From Actinostola sp. cb2023 (taxonomy: Eukaryota; Cnidaria; Anthozoa; Actiniaria; Actinostolidae), in the NCBI GenBank assembly GCA_033675265.1, contig JAUJYZ010001164.1, positions 32,186-96,185 of the forward strand: a DNA stretch of 64,000 bases, in the 5' to 3' direction. Shown here one piece after another: positions 51,801-55,444 of the stretch. The position numbers were made by a program, and so were the translations under genes. Each line of letters begins with the position of its first letter. The first letter of the stretch is position 1. The notes under the pieces are model-generated. The model saw only the letters and a list, made by a program, of their open reading frames with translations. It had not been told where the DNA came from and did not search any database.

Positions 51801-52989
51801 CTACACTAATTAGAAGAGGGATCTTTATAACGGTGGGCATGCATTAACTAGTGTGGATACCATGTAGAGTCTACACTAATTAGAAGAGGGATCTTTATAA
51901 CGGTGGGCATGCATTAACTAGTGTGGATACCATGTAGAGCCTACACTAATTAGAAGAGGGATCTTTATAACGGTGGGCATGCATTAACTAGTGTGGATAC
52001 CATGTAGAGCCTACACTAATTAGAAGAGGGATCTTTATAACGGTGGGCATGCATTAACTAGTGTGGATACCATGTAGAGCCTACACTAATTAGAAGAGGG
52101 ATCTTTATAACGGTGGGCATGCATTAACTAGTGTGGATACCATGTAGAGCCTACACTAATTAGAAGAGGGATCTTTATAACGGTGGGCATGCATTAACTA
52201 GTGTGGATACCATGTAGAGCCTACACTAATTAGAAGAGGGATCTTTATAACGGTGGGCATGCATTAACTAGTGTGGATACCATGTAGAGCCTACACTAAT
52301 TAGAAGAGGGATCTTTATAACGGTGGGCATGCATTAACTAGTGTGGATACCATGTAGAGCCTACACTAATTAGAAGAGGGATCTTTATAACGGTGGGCAT
52401 GCATTAACTAGTGTGGATACCATGTAGAGCCTACACTAATTAGAAGAGGGATCTTTATAACGGTGGGCATGCATTAACTAGTGTGGATACCATGTAGAGC
52501 CTACACTAATTAGAAGAGGGATCTTTATAACGGTGGGCATGCATTAACTAGTGTGGATACCATGTAGAGCCTACACTAATTAGAAGAGGGATCTTTATAA
52601 CGGTGGGCATGCATTAACTAGTGTGGATACCATGTAGAGCCAACACTAATTAGAAGAGGGATCTTAATTTATAACTAACAGTGGACTTTCGAACTCTGCT
52701 TCGCTTATGCTGTTAAATATATCAAAACTAAAGCATGATTTTGCTACCTTCATATTAGGCCTAACCCAACAATTAGTCTGACCATACATGGTCTCGGGTC
52801 TAAGAGTTGCAGCTAAAAGATAGACATTTCTCCCATTCAAAGCACTGTAAGAAAAATAATTATGTAAAACATGTAAATAACTAAACCTACACTTTGGTGG
52901 CTAGATATAGCCCGTGCTCACCTCAACTTGTCCTTTAATGGAGCAACTACTTTCATTTTCACTACAGTATATTCTTGAGGTCCAACACC
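789..52989 (-). CDS. LARS1: LARS1, cytoplasmic leucyl-tRNA synthetase, internal part of a spliced gene (9 exons A-I)
   Basis: The enzyme charges tRNA-Leu in the cytosol and proofreads mischarged tRNA in its CP1 editing domain. Nine minus-strand exons with GT donors and AG acceptors join in a consistent frame: 68, 97, 132, 88, 77, 273, 86, 66 and 83 bp, 970 nt in all. The translated order matches animal LARS1 as I remember it, from GVGPQEYT through [53 protein letters not shown] and ALCDQW to [10 protein letters not shown]. The threonine-rich AATLRPET and the aspartate-containing VPSDAPDD are editing-site motifs of this family. There are no internal stops or frame breaks, so the gene looks functional. 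Joined exon coordinates: 52989-52922, 52844-52748, 33624-33493, 29741-29654, 29555-29479, 18247-17975, 17835-17750, 1011-946, 871-789. The 5' part and the catalytic C-terminal part (KMSKS region, anticodon-binding domain) lie outside the window. Long introns are filled with satellites and transposons. Confidence 0.95.
946..1011 (-). CDS. LARS1: LARS1 exon H
   Basis: The acceptor is tgtacttag and the donor is gtaagt. Its first G completes the Trp codon split by exon G (TG|G). It encodes [21 protein letters not shown] plus two bases, matching the LDYGEENWKKQ region of animal LARS1. The 74-bp intron to exon I (872-945) is compact. The long intron before it holds the 44-bp array and the gypsy-1 insertion cluster. 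Confidence 0.93.
1519..1739. mobile_element. 221-bp MITE (TTA target duplication, Harbinger-like) inside the 44-bp array
   Basis: The terminal inverted repeats begin GGGTGCGTTCGATTGAC and end with the complement ending in CGAACGCACCC. They extend inward through the CCAGAATAGGAATACACGG segment and its mirror, about 45 bp each side. The element is flanked by TTA at 1516-1518 and 1740-1742, the 3-bp target typical of PIF/Harbinger elements. It has no coding capacity. The satellite continues in phase on both sides, so it inserted into an existing array. Confidence 0.85.
4885..4927. repeat. Foreign 43-bp segment embedded in the 44-bp array, duplicate of 5,069-5,111
   Basis: A non-satellite segment starting aaaatcattgctcaacc and ending gacacgacacgg interrupts the array. 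The same segment occurs at 5,069-5,111, where it is continuous with the sequence leading to the gypsy-1 5' LTR end and primer-binding region. About 141 bp of satellite (3 units) lies between the copies. The array has therefore duplicated across its junction with the inserted sequence. Confidence 0.85.
5112..5210 (+). promoter_or_regulatory. Gypsy-1 5' LTR 3' end and probable primer-binding region
   Basis: The segment ending aacatgtaactca and gtatgaactgacactata resembles the end of the 3' LTR (gaacatgtacataactca and gtatgaaccgacaatata) but is shorter and diverged. It is followed at about 5,193 by ttggcgacgaggac, a sequence commonly found just inside the 5' LTR of Ty3/gypsy elements. The upstream LTR edge is not clear. 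Confidence 0.55.
5367..5580 (+). pseudogene. Gypsy-1 gag, N-terminal fragment
   Basis: An ATG at 5,367 opens [14 protein letters not shown], then [15 protein letters not shown], the Trp-rich W-x-x-W-x-x-x-F/R pattern near the start of many Ty3/gypsy Gag capsid proteins. The recognisable Gag similarity stops at about 5,500. The frame terminates at 5,552, just before the foldback insertion at 5,581. Gag resumes at about 7,400. Confidence 0.6.
5581..7387. mobile_element. 1.8-kb foldback element with about 208-bp inverted repeats inside gypsy gag
   Basis: Arms 5,581-5,788 and 7,180-7,387 are near-perfect inverted copies, beginning aattagataaacaactag outside and ending near aacacgtg inside. Gag sequence lies on both sides, so this is a later insertion. 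The interior (5,789-7,179) is AT-rich and shows no protein I recognise. Small open frames inside are not supported. No clean target duplication is visible, so the exact edges could be a few bases out. Confidence 0.75.
7400..8060 (+). pseudogene. Gypsy-1 gag C-terminal part with degenerate zinc knuckle
   Basis: After the foldback, frames encode [38 protein letters not shown], then [18 protein letters not shown] and [11 protein letters not shown], a typical Gag capsid C-terminal pattern. These are joined only by frameshifts. At about 7,910-8,030 there is [19 protein letters not shown], a CCHC-like nucleocapsid knuckle with the second Cys changed to Tyr. Stops at about 7,567 and 7,737 confirm decay. 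Confidence 0.75.
8080..8462 (+). pseudogene. Gypsy-1 aspartic protease remnant
   Basis: [19 protein letters not shown] resembles the protease strand leading to the D-S/T-G active-site triad, but the glycine is replaced (DSSS). A frameshift near 8,200 moves to the frame reading LVGCFDAEV and [10 protein letters not shown], and then [12 protein letters not shown], matching the flap and end of retropepsin followed by the linker to reverse transcriptase. Inactive by the missing Gly. Confidence 0.75.
8459..9063 (+). pseudogene. Gypsy-1 reverse transcriptase remnant
   Basis: It starts with [16 protein letters not shown], the usual lead-in to gypsy reverse transcriptase. It continues with [12 protein letters not shown], a stop-containing stretch, then [16 protein letters not shown] (motif A, catalytic Asp kept), [15 protein letters not shown] (motif B) and [12 protein letters not shown], where the Y/F-x-DD box keeps both Asp but has Ile before Lys. 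Frameshifts and a stop at about 9,064 break the frame. Confidence 0.85.
9064..9818 (+). pseudogene. Gypsy-1 RT thumb and RNase H remnant
   Basis: The frame encodes [57 protein letters not shown] and [18 protein letters not shown], the thumb and connection of Ty3/gypsy Pol. The RNase H lead strand follows ([11 protein letters not shown]). It shifts frame near 9,540, then [13 protein letters not shown] and the canonical tail are found before the insertion of the 1.05-kb TA-flanked element. Confidence 0.85.
9819..10867. mobile_element. 1,049-bp non-autonomous TA-flanked element (Tc1/mariner-like)
   Basis: The termini read CAGTATGTGGTTCTAATTG inward from 9,819, and the inverted counterpart reads CAGTATGTTGTTCTAATTG from 10,867. 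TA dinucleotides flank it at 9,817-9,818 and 10,868-10,869. The motif ttctaattgtgaaca recurs subterminally (twice at the right end, and variants at about 10,000-10,040). The interior shows no transposase. It separates RNase H from integrase of gypsy-1. Confidence 0.8.
10870..11060 (+). pseudogene. Gypsy-1 RNase H to integrase spacer
   Basis: Short broken frames after the TA-flanked element include [13 protein letters not shown] and, near 11,040, [13 protein letters not shown] translated with shifts. The second resembles the strand preceding the integrase zinc-binding domain. Nothing else is recognised here. Confidence 0.45.
11061..11718 (+). pseudogene. Gypsy-1 integrase remnant
   Basis: It opens with the His and Cys residues of the zinc-binding domain (about 11,080 onward; CLLCQAC). 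The core follows with [13 protein letters not shown] (first catalytic Asp), [13 protein letters not shown] and [15 protein letters not shown] (second Asp). The segment that should carry the catalytic Glu is changed: [11 protein letters not shown] is followed by a frameshift into [18 protein letters not shown]. The catalytic Glu and its context are lost. The frame is then cut by the TTAA palindrome at 11,723. Confidence 0.85.
13700..14021. mobile_element. 322-bp foldback MITE nested in the left palindrome arm
   Basis: The inverted termini are ggacctttccgtagtttccc at 13,700 and its complement ending at 14,021, extending through cagaatgcttcatgatt and the gcaagcgaggtcagg block. The interior is AT-rich and non-coding. 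The same element sits at the mirrored place in the right arm. Confidence 0.8.
14084..14287. other. Unique spacer at the centre of the TTAA palindrome
   Basis: A non-mirrored stretch of about 200 bp, richer in CpG than the arms (gacaacgtcgcgacgtcaag; cagtgcgcgcgccgttc). It would form the loop of the palindrome. No gene or repeat is recognised in it. Confidence 0.6.
14340..14656. mobile_element. Mirror copy of the 322-bp MITE in the right palindrome arm
   Basis: Same inverted termini as the copy at 13,700-14,021 and mirrored interior, with a few substitutions (gtagtttccc versus gttgtttccc; 317 bp long). Its mirrored position shows it was present before the arms were duplicated, or has been kept alike by exchange between arms. 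Confidence 0.8.
16646..17053 (+). pseudogene. Gypsy-1 integrase C-terminal fragment
   Basis: After the palindrome, pol resumes with [20 protein letters not shown], the GDxVLV motif of the integrase C-terminal GPY/F-type domain. [18 protein letters not shown] and [13 protein letters not shown] follow, where the family has the P-F-x-x-x-P-Y and R-N-S-S-x-F-K patterns. The frame then runs through a Lys/Gln-rich tail and ends at 17,053, about 30 bp before the 3' LTR. A purine-rich tract (about 17,066-17,081) is the likely polypurine tract. Confidence 0.8.
17085..17746 (+). repeat. Gypsy-1 3' LTR, interrupted by a MITE
   Basis: It begins TGTCCCCTAGAGTATTAG after a purine-rich tract and ends gtatgaaccgacaatata(ca). 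About 150 bp belong to the LTR; the rest is a 507-bp MITE. The LTR end overlaps the first bases of intron G-H, only a few nucleotides from the exon G donor at 17,749-17,748. Confidence 0.7.
17148..17654. mobile_element. 507-bp MITE with CAGGGGCGGATCC termini
   Basis: The inverted ends are CAGGGGCGGATCCAGG and CCTGGATCCGCCCCTG, flanked by a 5-bp direct repeat ATGGT (17,143-17,147 and 17,655-17,659). Termini of this type are known from MITEs in many animals. The interior has no coding sequence. Confidence 0.85.
17750..17835 (-). CDS. LARS1: LARS1 exon G (parent of the 44-bp satellite)
   Basis: The acceptor is atggtag and the donor is gtatgt. It encodes [13 protein letters not shown] and [15 protein letters not shown] plus TG of the split Trp codon, matching the LARS1 stretch MEPEKQ...ALCDQWY. 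The donor choice is fixed by the frame of exon H, which supplies G TAT CTG. The last 27 nt plus the intron's gtatgta are the source of the 44-bp array at 1,109-5,068. Confidence 0.94.
17975..18247 (-). CDS. LARS1: LARS1 exon F
   Basis: The acceptor is tctctcactacag and the donor is gtaagt; it is 273 bp, 91 codons, phase 0 at both ends. It encodes [69 protein letters not shown] and ends KKMLDD. This is the second half of the CP1 editing domain of animal LARS1. It is the largest exon here. The intron to exon G is 139 bp. Confidence 0.95.
18383..20415. repeat. 74-bp tandem array rich in ttcatgaa motifs
   Basis: About 22 units of 74 bp run from 18,790 to about 20,415, with two diverged units at 18,383-18,535. 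The unit begins gactgggctttcatgaacac and contains cacggcagttcatcaaatg. Variants alternate (gaaatg/caaatg; ttggtgaaccc/ttggcgaaacc), suggesting multi-unit duplication. The ttcatgaa core is itself palindromic and also common in 20,690-21,210, outside the clean array. It lies just upstream of the acceptor of exon F. No similarity to exon E is seen. Confidence 0.92.
18536..18789 (+). mobile_element. 5'-truncated LINE 3' end inserted in the 74-bp array
   Basis: The plus strand encodes [18 protein letters not shown] and [13 protein letters not shown] then a stop, the typical C-terminal end of CR1/L2/RTE-type reverse transcriptase proteins (pattern G-x-x-x-W-N-x-L-P). An AT-rich 3' UTR follows and the fragment ends in a (tatg)n tail at about 18,772-18,788. 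It interrupts a satellite unit between atgttcatgac and tgggctttc. Confidence 0.8.
20416..21373. other. Non-coding stretch between array and transposon, with LINE tail
   Basis: This holds diverged ttcatgaa-type sequence (20,650-20,730 and 20,965-21,215) and an AT-rich block (20,860-20,960). At about 20,732-20,810 lies a minus-strand LINE-like 3' end with a (catacata)n edge followed by ctttatttgtaaggtcagag. The stretch 20,416-20,640 is unrecognised. I see no gene. Confidence 0.55.
21374..21518. repeat. 145-bp near-perfect palindrome beside the recombinase element
   Basis: The sequence from aggaaaattcattggct to agccaataaattttcctt is symmetrical around cgcgaagcg at about 21,446, with ggcgatatcgcac and its complement near the centre and attccacgttgaattcacg mirrored outside. 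It abuts the 24-bp terminal repeat of the next element. The attccacg motif recurs at the other end of that element (29,140-29,200), so it may be part of its terminus. Confidence 0.75.
22120..23237 (-). pseudogene. Tyrosine recombinase, C-terminal half (catalytic domain)
   Basis: The frame opens right at the inner-element junction with [20 protein letters not shown], the end of the core-binding domain. It passes MLSTKKK at 23,082 and continues 320 codons to the stop at 22,120. Counting from that Met: [13 protein letters not shown] with the first catalytic Arg at 61; [11 protein letters not shown] at 187-197; LTGH with the conserved His at 211; SISSYSHN with the nucleophile Tyr at 220. The GRKT...GH...YSH pattern is that of the Crypton-type (DUF3504/ZMYM-like) family. 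After the domain comes a Ser/Thr-rich tail. The half itself is intact; the gene is broken only by the insertion. Confidence 0.85.
23241..23726. repeat. Left inverted arm of the 5.4-kb element
   Basis: It mirrors 28,129-28,604. It contains gcaagccacctacctagat, a gtcagagtgccaac-type block, and tgatcacgtgattataagg with paired sequences in the other arm. Non-coding. Confidence 0.85.
23770..24144 (-). pseudogene. Large unrecognised element protein, C-terminal segment
   Basis: The frame reads [59 protein letters not shown] and ends [13 protein letters not shown]. It continues the 24,105-25,094 segment through a frameshift near 24,140 (overlap of 40 bp, about one base). Similar invertebrate proteins, as I remember them, continue into a region with SPDTD-type motifs, which is absent here, so the end seems truncated close to the inverted arm. 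Confidence 0.7.
24105..25094 (-). pseudogene. Large unrecognised element protein, third segment
   Basis: It encodes [55 protein letters not shown] and [20 protein letters not shown]. It follows directly on the 25,097-27,278 segment: an A-run of five where three would keep the frame separates them. No named domain. Long, alpha-helical looking, no signal peptide or membrane segment. Confidence 0.75.
25097..27278 (-). pseudogene. Large unrecognised element protein, main segment (720 aa)
   Basis: A 720-codon frame without stops. Noted motifs: [21 protein letters not shown] near the start, with His and Cys that complete a Cys/His cluster begun in the previous exon; [18 protein letters not shown] at about 330; [18 protein letters not shown] at about 520; [17 protein letters not shown] at about 545; [13 protein letters not shown] at about 565. 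The spaced acidic residues (IDNVD, LDMG, TEAD) would suit a DDE/D-type transposase, but this is inference. The same kind of protein is common in sponge and cnidarian genomes in my recollection, without an assigned function. It ends in a frameshift at about 25,097. Confidence 0.75.
27288..27366. mobile_element. 79-bp MITE with 17-bp TIRs and 9-bp target duplication
   Basis: The termini TAGCCTCCTCCGCAGGC and GCCTGCGGAGGAGGCTA are perfect 17-bp inverted repeats. The 9-bp direct repeat ACTTGATGC flanks it exactly at 27,279-27,287 and 27,367-27,375. A 9-bp duplication fits Mutator-like elements. It interrupts the large element protein; removing it with one target copy restores the frame across the site. 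Confidence 0.92.
27376..27559 (-). pseudogene. Large element protein, second exon (interrupted by the MITE)
   Basis: Acceptor taatgatag at 27,560-27,561. It encodes [19 protein letters not shown] and [19 protein letters not shown] up to the MITE target. CFFC plus the His residues and YHKCCW beyond the MITE form a probable zinc-binding cluster. The Gly codon at the splice joins in frame with the first exon (CATACAG|GA). Confidence 0.75.
27743..27953 (-). pseudogene. Large element protein, zinc-finger exon
   Basis: It encodes [16 protein letters not shown], then [16 protein letters not shown] and [15 protein letters not shown], a C-x2-C...W-H-x3-C arrangement usual at the N-terminus of these proteins. 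The donor gtaata follows at 27,742-27,741; the intron is 183 bp. An upstream frame at 27,979-28,090 ([30 protein letters not shown]) is probably the true N-terminus, but a stop or unrecognised junction separates the two. No start codon is certain. Confidence 0.65.
28129..28604. repeat. Right inverted arm of the 5.4-kb element
   Basis: It mirrors 23,241-23,726, from tagcctcgatttgatg (inside) to atatgctccctg (outer edge). It ends exactly where recombinase coding sequence begins. Non-coding. Confidence 0.85.
28605..28997 (-). pseudogene. Tyrosine recombinase, N-terminal half
   Basis: The start is taken as ATG at 28,997 ([19 protein letters not shown]). The core-binding domain pattern follows: [35 protein letters not shown] and [17 protein letters not shown], the N-terminal SAM-like domain of Crypton-type recombinases. 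The coding sequence then meets the outer edge of the inserted 5.4-kb element. It resumes at 23,237 with [10 protein letters not shown]. Lys-rich segments suggest a nuclear protein (inference). Confidence 0.8.
29264..29478. other. Intron E-F sequence next to exon E
   Basis: AT-rich intron DNA with a (tta)n run at about 29,316-29,333. I see no element or gene in it. Confidence 0.6.
29479..29555 (-). CDS. LARS1: LARS1 exon E
   Basis: Acceptor tttttgaag, donor gtaggg. It encodes (G)[19 protein letters not shown] and DLKNKE; the VPSDAPDD block carries the conserved aspartate of the LeuRS editing pocket. The 98-bp intron before it is normal. The intron after it is 11.2 kb and filled with nested transposons. 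Confidence 0.95.
29654..29741 (-). CDS. LARS1: LARS1 exon D
   Basis: Acceptor ttttgtgttag, donor gtagca. It encodes [19 protein letters not shown] and [10 protein letters not shown] plus one base of Gly, matching animal LARS1 almost residue for residue in the [21 protein letters not shown] stretch of the editing domain. Confidence 0.95.
29742..30854. other. Intron C-D sequence, mostly unrecognised
   Basis: AT-rich intron DNA. Apart from the tRNA-derived SINE-like piece at 30,266-30,352 I see no gene or structured repeat. Confidence 0.6.
30266..30352 (-). mobile_element. tRNA-derived SINE-like fragment (tRNA-Arg-UCU-like head)
   Basis: The minus strand reads GGATGGCTTACTTGGTTAA, then GCACGGCCTTCTAAGCGAGA and GGTGGCTGGTTTGGTTC. 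This matches the order D-arm/A-box, anticodon stem-loop with loop CTTCTAA (anticodon TCT) and T-arm/B-box of a tRNA, but the B box is degenerate and the acceptor stem is lost. Downstream CG-rich sequence (30,150-30,200) may be the SINE body. Confidence 0.5.
30985..31430 (+). pseudogene. Gypsy-2 gag remnant with two CCHC zinc knuckles
   Basis: It begins abruptly after the 5' LTR with [20 protein letters not shown] and [11 protein letters not shown], the end of the Gag capsid; the N-terminal part is deleted. At 31,276-31,390 it encodes [14 protein letters not shown] and [14 protein letters not shown], two complete C-x2-C-x4-H-x4-C knuckles that bind RNA in nucleocapsid proteins. Confidence 0.85.
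31500..31800 (+). pseudogene. Gypsy-2 aspartic protease remnant
   Basis: [20 protein letters not shown] holds the D-T-G-A active-site motif. It is followed by [19 protein letters not shown] and a terminal FLGRNWL, which matches the retropepsin hydrophobic-Gly-R-N/D pattern. The frame ends in a stop at 31,798, where the linker to reverse transcriptase should continue. Confidence 0.85.
31908..31972 (+). mobile_element. LINE/SINE-like 3' end inside gypsy-2
   Basis: tgtaatgggttttgaaaagc followed by ttggaaaacctaataaag and a short (tatg)n tail has the form of a retroposon 3' end and resembles the tail type at 18,772. It lies at the point where gypsy-2 has lost its reverse transcriptase. Confidence 0.45.
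32050..32770 (+). pseudogene. Gypsy-2 integrase remnant
   Basis: It encodes [20 protein letters not shown], then [20 protein letters not shown] with the first catalytic Asp. RYGFPEQ then runs directly into [17 protein letters not shown]: the Glu region is present but the segment with the second Asp has been deleted between them. Further on come [19 protein letters not shown] and [18 protein letters not shown], the integrase C-terminal domain. Frameshifts separate these blocks. Beyond 32,770 only a Thr/Gln/Asn-rich frame is left to about 33,110. Confidence 0.8.
33119..33154. repeat. (att)n microsatellite before the gypsy-2 3' LTR
   Basis: A run of att repeats of about 33 bp just upstream of the purine tract. 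A similar run lies at 29,316-29,333. Confidence 0.7.
33493..33624 (-). CDS. LARS1: LARS1 exon C
   Basis: Acceptor ctatgtttcag, donor gtgagt; 132 bp, 44 codons, phase 0 both ends. It encodes [34 protein letters not shown] and [10 protein letters not shown], matching the [10 protein letters not shown] region of animal LARS1. A 19.1-kb intron filled with the 70-bp satellite lies before it. Confidence 0.95.
33655..52669. repeat. 19-kb array of a 70-bp satellite (about 270 copies)
   Basis: The unit is 70 bp and contains catgcattaactagtgtgg, ataccatgtagagcctacac and aattagaagagggatc. Copies differ at few sites (agaagagg/agaaaagg/agaatagg; gcctac/gtctac; aacggt/aatggt). Stretches such as 40,490-43,050 are almost invariant. 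Higher-order blocks are visible: the gagcatgcattatc variant plus ctctataac recurs at 46,439 and 47,491, and ccatatagag at 47,861 and 48,632. Two scrambled places occur at about 39,785-39,855 and 40,388-40,465. It fills almost all of intron B-C. Confidence 0.97.
52748..52844 (-). CDS. LARS1: LARS1 exon B
   Basis: Acceptor ttttcttacag, donor gtagca; 97 bp. Its first T completes the Ser codon from exon A. It encodes [20 protein letters not shown] and [20 protein letters not shown] is the threonine-rich editing motif of the CP1 domain. Confidence 0.95.
52922..52989 (-). CDS. LARS1: LARS1 exon A (first exon in the window)
   Basis: Acceptor attctttttag, donor gtgagc; 68 bp. It encodes [20 protein letters not shown] and KL plus two bases of Ser, matching [14 protein letters not shown] at the entrance to the CP1 domain. 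The 77-bp intron to exon B is compact. Preceding exons are not found between here and 64,000. Confidence 0.94.
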
Positions 52990-53095
52990 CTAAAAAGAAT
53001 GACTAGTATTTACTGTGTAATTGATATTCAAACTTTGTCCACTGTACAAAATCCAACAAGCTGATTGGCTCATTGCTGTGCACTAATTAATTAAT

Positions 53096-53250
53096 AGAAG
53101 ATGACTCCCCGTGCCTCTATACAAAAATGATGCACACTGAGGTCTTGAAAGCTGCTAGTGGATGCACGAGCGGAACGCGAGTGCATTCAGCAGCTTTCAA
53201 GACCTCAGAAGTGTATTATTTGTGTATAGAAGCACGGAGAGTCATCTTCT
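53096..53250. repeat. 155-bp foldback repeat
   Basis: agaagatgactccccgtgc at 53,096 is mirrored by gcacggagagtcatcttct ending at 53,250, and actgaggtcttgaaagctgc is mirrored nearer the centre. Arms are about 60 bp around a 35-bp loop. The sequence tgcttctat recurs at about 53,318, so a second related arm may be present. Confidence 0.75.
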
Positions 53251-53409
53251 AATCGCTTTATAATATAAAACTAGTTTTAAACAGGCTTTCTGCTTTCAAT
53301 TGTTTTCGCTGCTCCGTGCTTCTATAACATAATAATGCACGCTCAGCAACTAATCAAATCGCGCATTCTTCGGAGGTACACATAGTTTATATTATAATGA
53401 GCTACAATA

Positions 53410-53592
53410 CACCTGTTTTCAAAAACGTTGTCCATTTACAAAATACAAAATAGTAAATAGTAGAAAGGAATTAACTAGAGAAACAATGAGCCAGAGTTCA
53501 GCTTGATTGAATTTCTTTTGTCTCTAATTAATTCCTTTCTACTATTTACTATTTTGTATTTTGTAAATGGACAACGTTTTTGAAAACAGGTG
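53410..53592. mobile_element. 183-bp foldback MITE flanked by TA
   Basis: Arms of about 66 bp begin CACCTGTTTTCAAAAACG and are inverted at the right end, passing through aatagtaaatagtagaaagg. TA lies at 53,408-53,409 and 53,593-53,594. The loop is about 50 bp. A TA target suggests a Tc1/mariner-mobilised MITE. Confidence 0.85.
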
Positions 53593-53723
53593 TATATAGC
53601 CAATAACGCACACCCATGCACTAATGAGCCATCATCGTTTGAAGACATTCATGTCAGACTTTGTTTTCTTTGTTGTGTTTACATTCTTGTTACTTTCAAT
53701 AAAAAAATTAATTTCCTTGTCAT

Positions 53724-53831
53724 CTAAGACGGCCTGATTCGGCAGTCAATCGAAAAGTTTGGTCCATTGAAGTCCTCGTCAGAAAAATTGATGTTTTCTA
53801 GCAAATCCTGAAAGTTTGCACTTTCCTCCAT
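53724..53831 (-). CDS. Short unrecognised ORF (35 aa)
   Basis: An ATG at 53,831 opens MEESANFQDLLENINFSDED and ends after CRIRPS. It is acidic at the start. It resembles first exons of recombinase-type element proteins only in composition. Without a donor or partner frame its reality is doubtful. Confidence 0.3.
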   Translation of the reverse strand: MEESANFQDLLENINFSDEDFNGPNFSIDCRIRPS

Positions 53832-54113
53832 TTCTTTTTTCAAAAGAAAAAAAGGAGTGACGAGCACAAAATTGATGTGTATGGGAAAACAAGCAAAAAA
53901 CCGTTTTTTTCTAAAACGTGTAATACGCTGTCATATTTGTACTCGTATTTGTACTGTAACATTACAAGTTGTGTAATACATAGAGGATATTACACGGTGG
54001 CGCAAAGATACGAAGTTTATCTTTGAGTGGTGAAAATCCAACGTGTAATTTTCTTTTTATTATATAGACATTCGTACTCCTCACAACCTTTCTTTCTAAC
54101 GCCAAGGACAAAC

Positions 54114-54275
54114 TTAATGGACAATTCCTTGTAGCTCGCTTGGAGGAATATTTCTGTTCTCATCTTCACTTTCAAGAAATTCTTTGAATATTTTCACGTC
54201 GTATAACGTCTTCTTTTTTGTATTTTCATTCTCTTGTTCCTCACTAAAGAATTTGACAAACCTGCCGCTCGCCAT
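54114..54275 (-). pseudogene. Crypton-like recombinase N-terminal fragment
   Basis: From ATG at 54,275 it reads MASGRFVKFFSEEQENENTK, then KKTLYDVKIFKEFLES and NIPPSELQGIVH. The pattern N-T-K-K-K-T...D-x-x-x-F...F-L...I-P-P-x-E-L is that of the core-binding N-terminus of Crypton-type recombinases, like the half at 28,605-28,997. It stops where the helix containing FF-x-x-V-R-K should follow, and no catalytic half is nearby. The sequence around 54,040-54,070 (tttctttttattatatagac) looks like an element end. Confidence 0.6.
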
Positions 54276-54302
54276 TTTGACTTCGGTTGCAACGCGCGTC
54301 AA

Positions 54303-55444
54303 GTGAGCGGGAAAACATCGGAAGTGACGTCATCGATATCCTCACTAGTGAGGATATGGAAAATACGCCACTCGGGTCCCGGATGTAGTTTCGTATGAAT
54401 TTTATGAGTGAGAAATTTTCCAGTAAAACACTCATGTCTATATAACAAAATGCAATATATATTTTCTGAAAACGGTATGACTTTACGTCAGTATATCTTC
54501 AGTTGTATGCATATACAGCAAGAAAGTGACATGATCATGCAAGTAAAATCAATTGTTATAATCTTTTGATTTGATGTGATGATGTGCCTTCTACAGAGAA
54601 ATCTATGTACAAAATGTAAAATGACAAAGTAAACAAATGAAGGACTGACGATGAAAACGGCCTAAGTGACTTTTCTGATGATTTTCAAAATGTTATGCAA
54701 TTGCTTTAAAAATACACCTACTGGCTTCTAAATACCTATATAAACATGATTTGGTGATTTTAGATCGATTACACTCGAATTTTGGGCACTACAGTATATT
54801 TAATTTCTGCTTGAATTCATCAGGATAGTTCGTCAAAGTATGCAAATTAGGATACTTTTACTCGTCAGTGATCTGTACGTGTTGTTCACCAATAACAAAC
54901 CTTCAGATGTGAATGATTTCAACCTTTCACTTCCAGAGATTTTTGAAGTTTTTACCGAATTTTGATTCCATAAAAGGGGTTGCCATGGAAATCTTGGCAG
55001 CTCGCGGGCTTAAGTTATCATGCGGTTAAATTCTCTCGTGGCGTGGCTATCAGTTCTGGAAGTGCTTCGCAGAACTGGGCCACTTTGTCACTATTTAAGA
55101 GGGAATGCCCACTAATACCAAGCGAAATCAAAAATATATGGCACATGACGAAAAATTAAAAGTCTTCATATTTTGTCCAAAAATACCCTATCATAGTCTT
55201 AGAAACGTGGTGGGATTTGTTTGTGAAAATATTTATTTAAACGCCAGAAAATAATAAAAATCCGTGACGACCCCGCGTACCTTGAAAAAACACACGAAGA
55301 AATCGCGAGTCGTACCTACTCGTAAACTTCGCATTTTCTGCTTCGCATCAGATTAAGGTGGTTCCCGCATAATGAATGACCGGTTTGCCGTATTTTTTAA
55401 CTCGCTCGCTCCGCGTCAATATTCCTTGGATTTTATTGTGCTTA
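54303..55444. other. Non-coding flank of palindrome 2
   Basis: The block 54,664-54,780 (aagtgacttttctgatgatt and onward) is inverted at about 63,045-63,152, making an outer pair of arms. The block 55,361-55,440 (aaggtggttcc, then aatgaatgaccggtttgccg) recurs in direct orientation at 62,703-62,790. No gene is seen. Confidence 0.6.

Noticed and set aside
33655..52669. CRISPR-like array
   Set aside because: Units are contiguous 70-bp tandem repeats with no unique spacers, in a eukaryotic intron.
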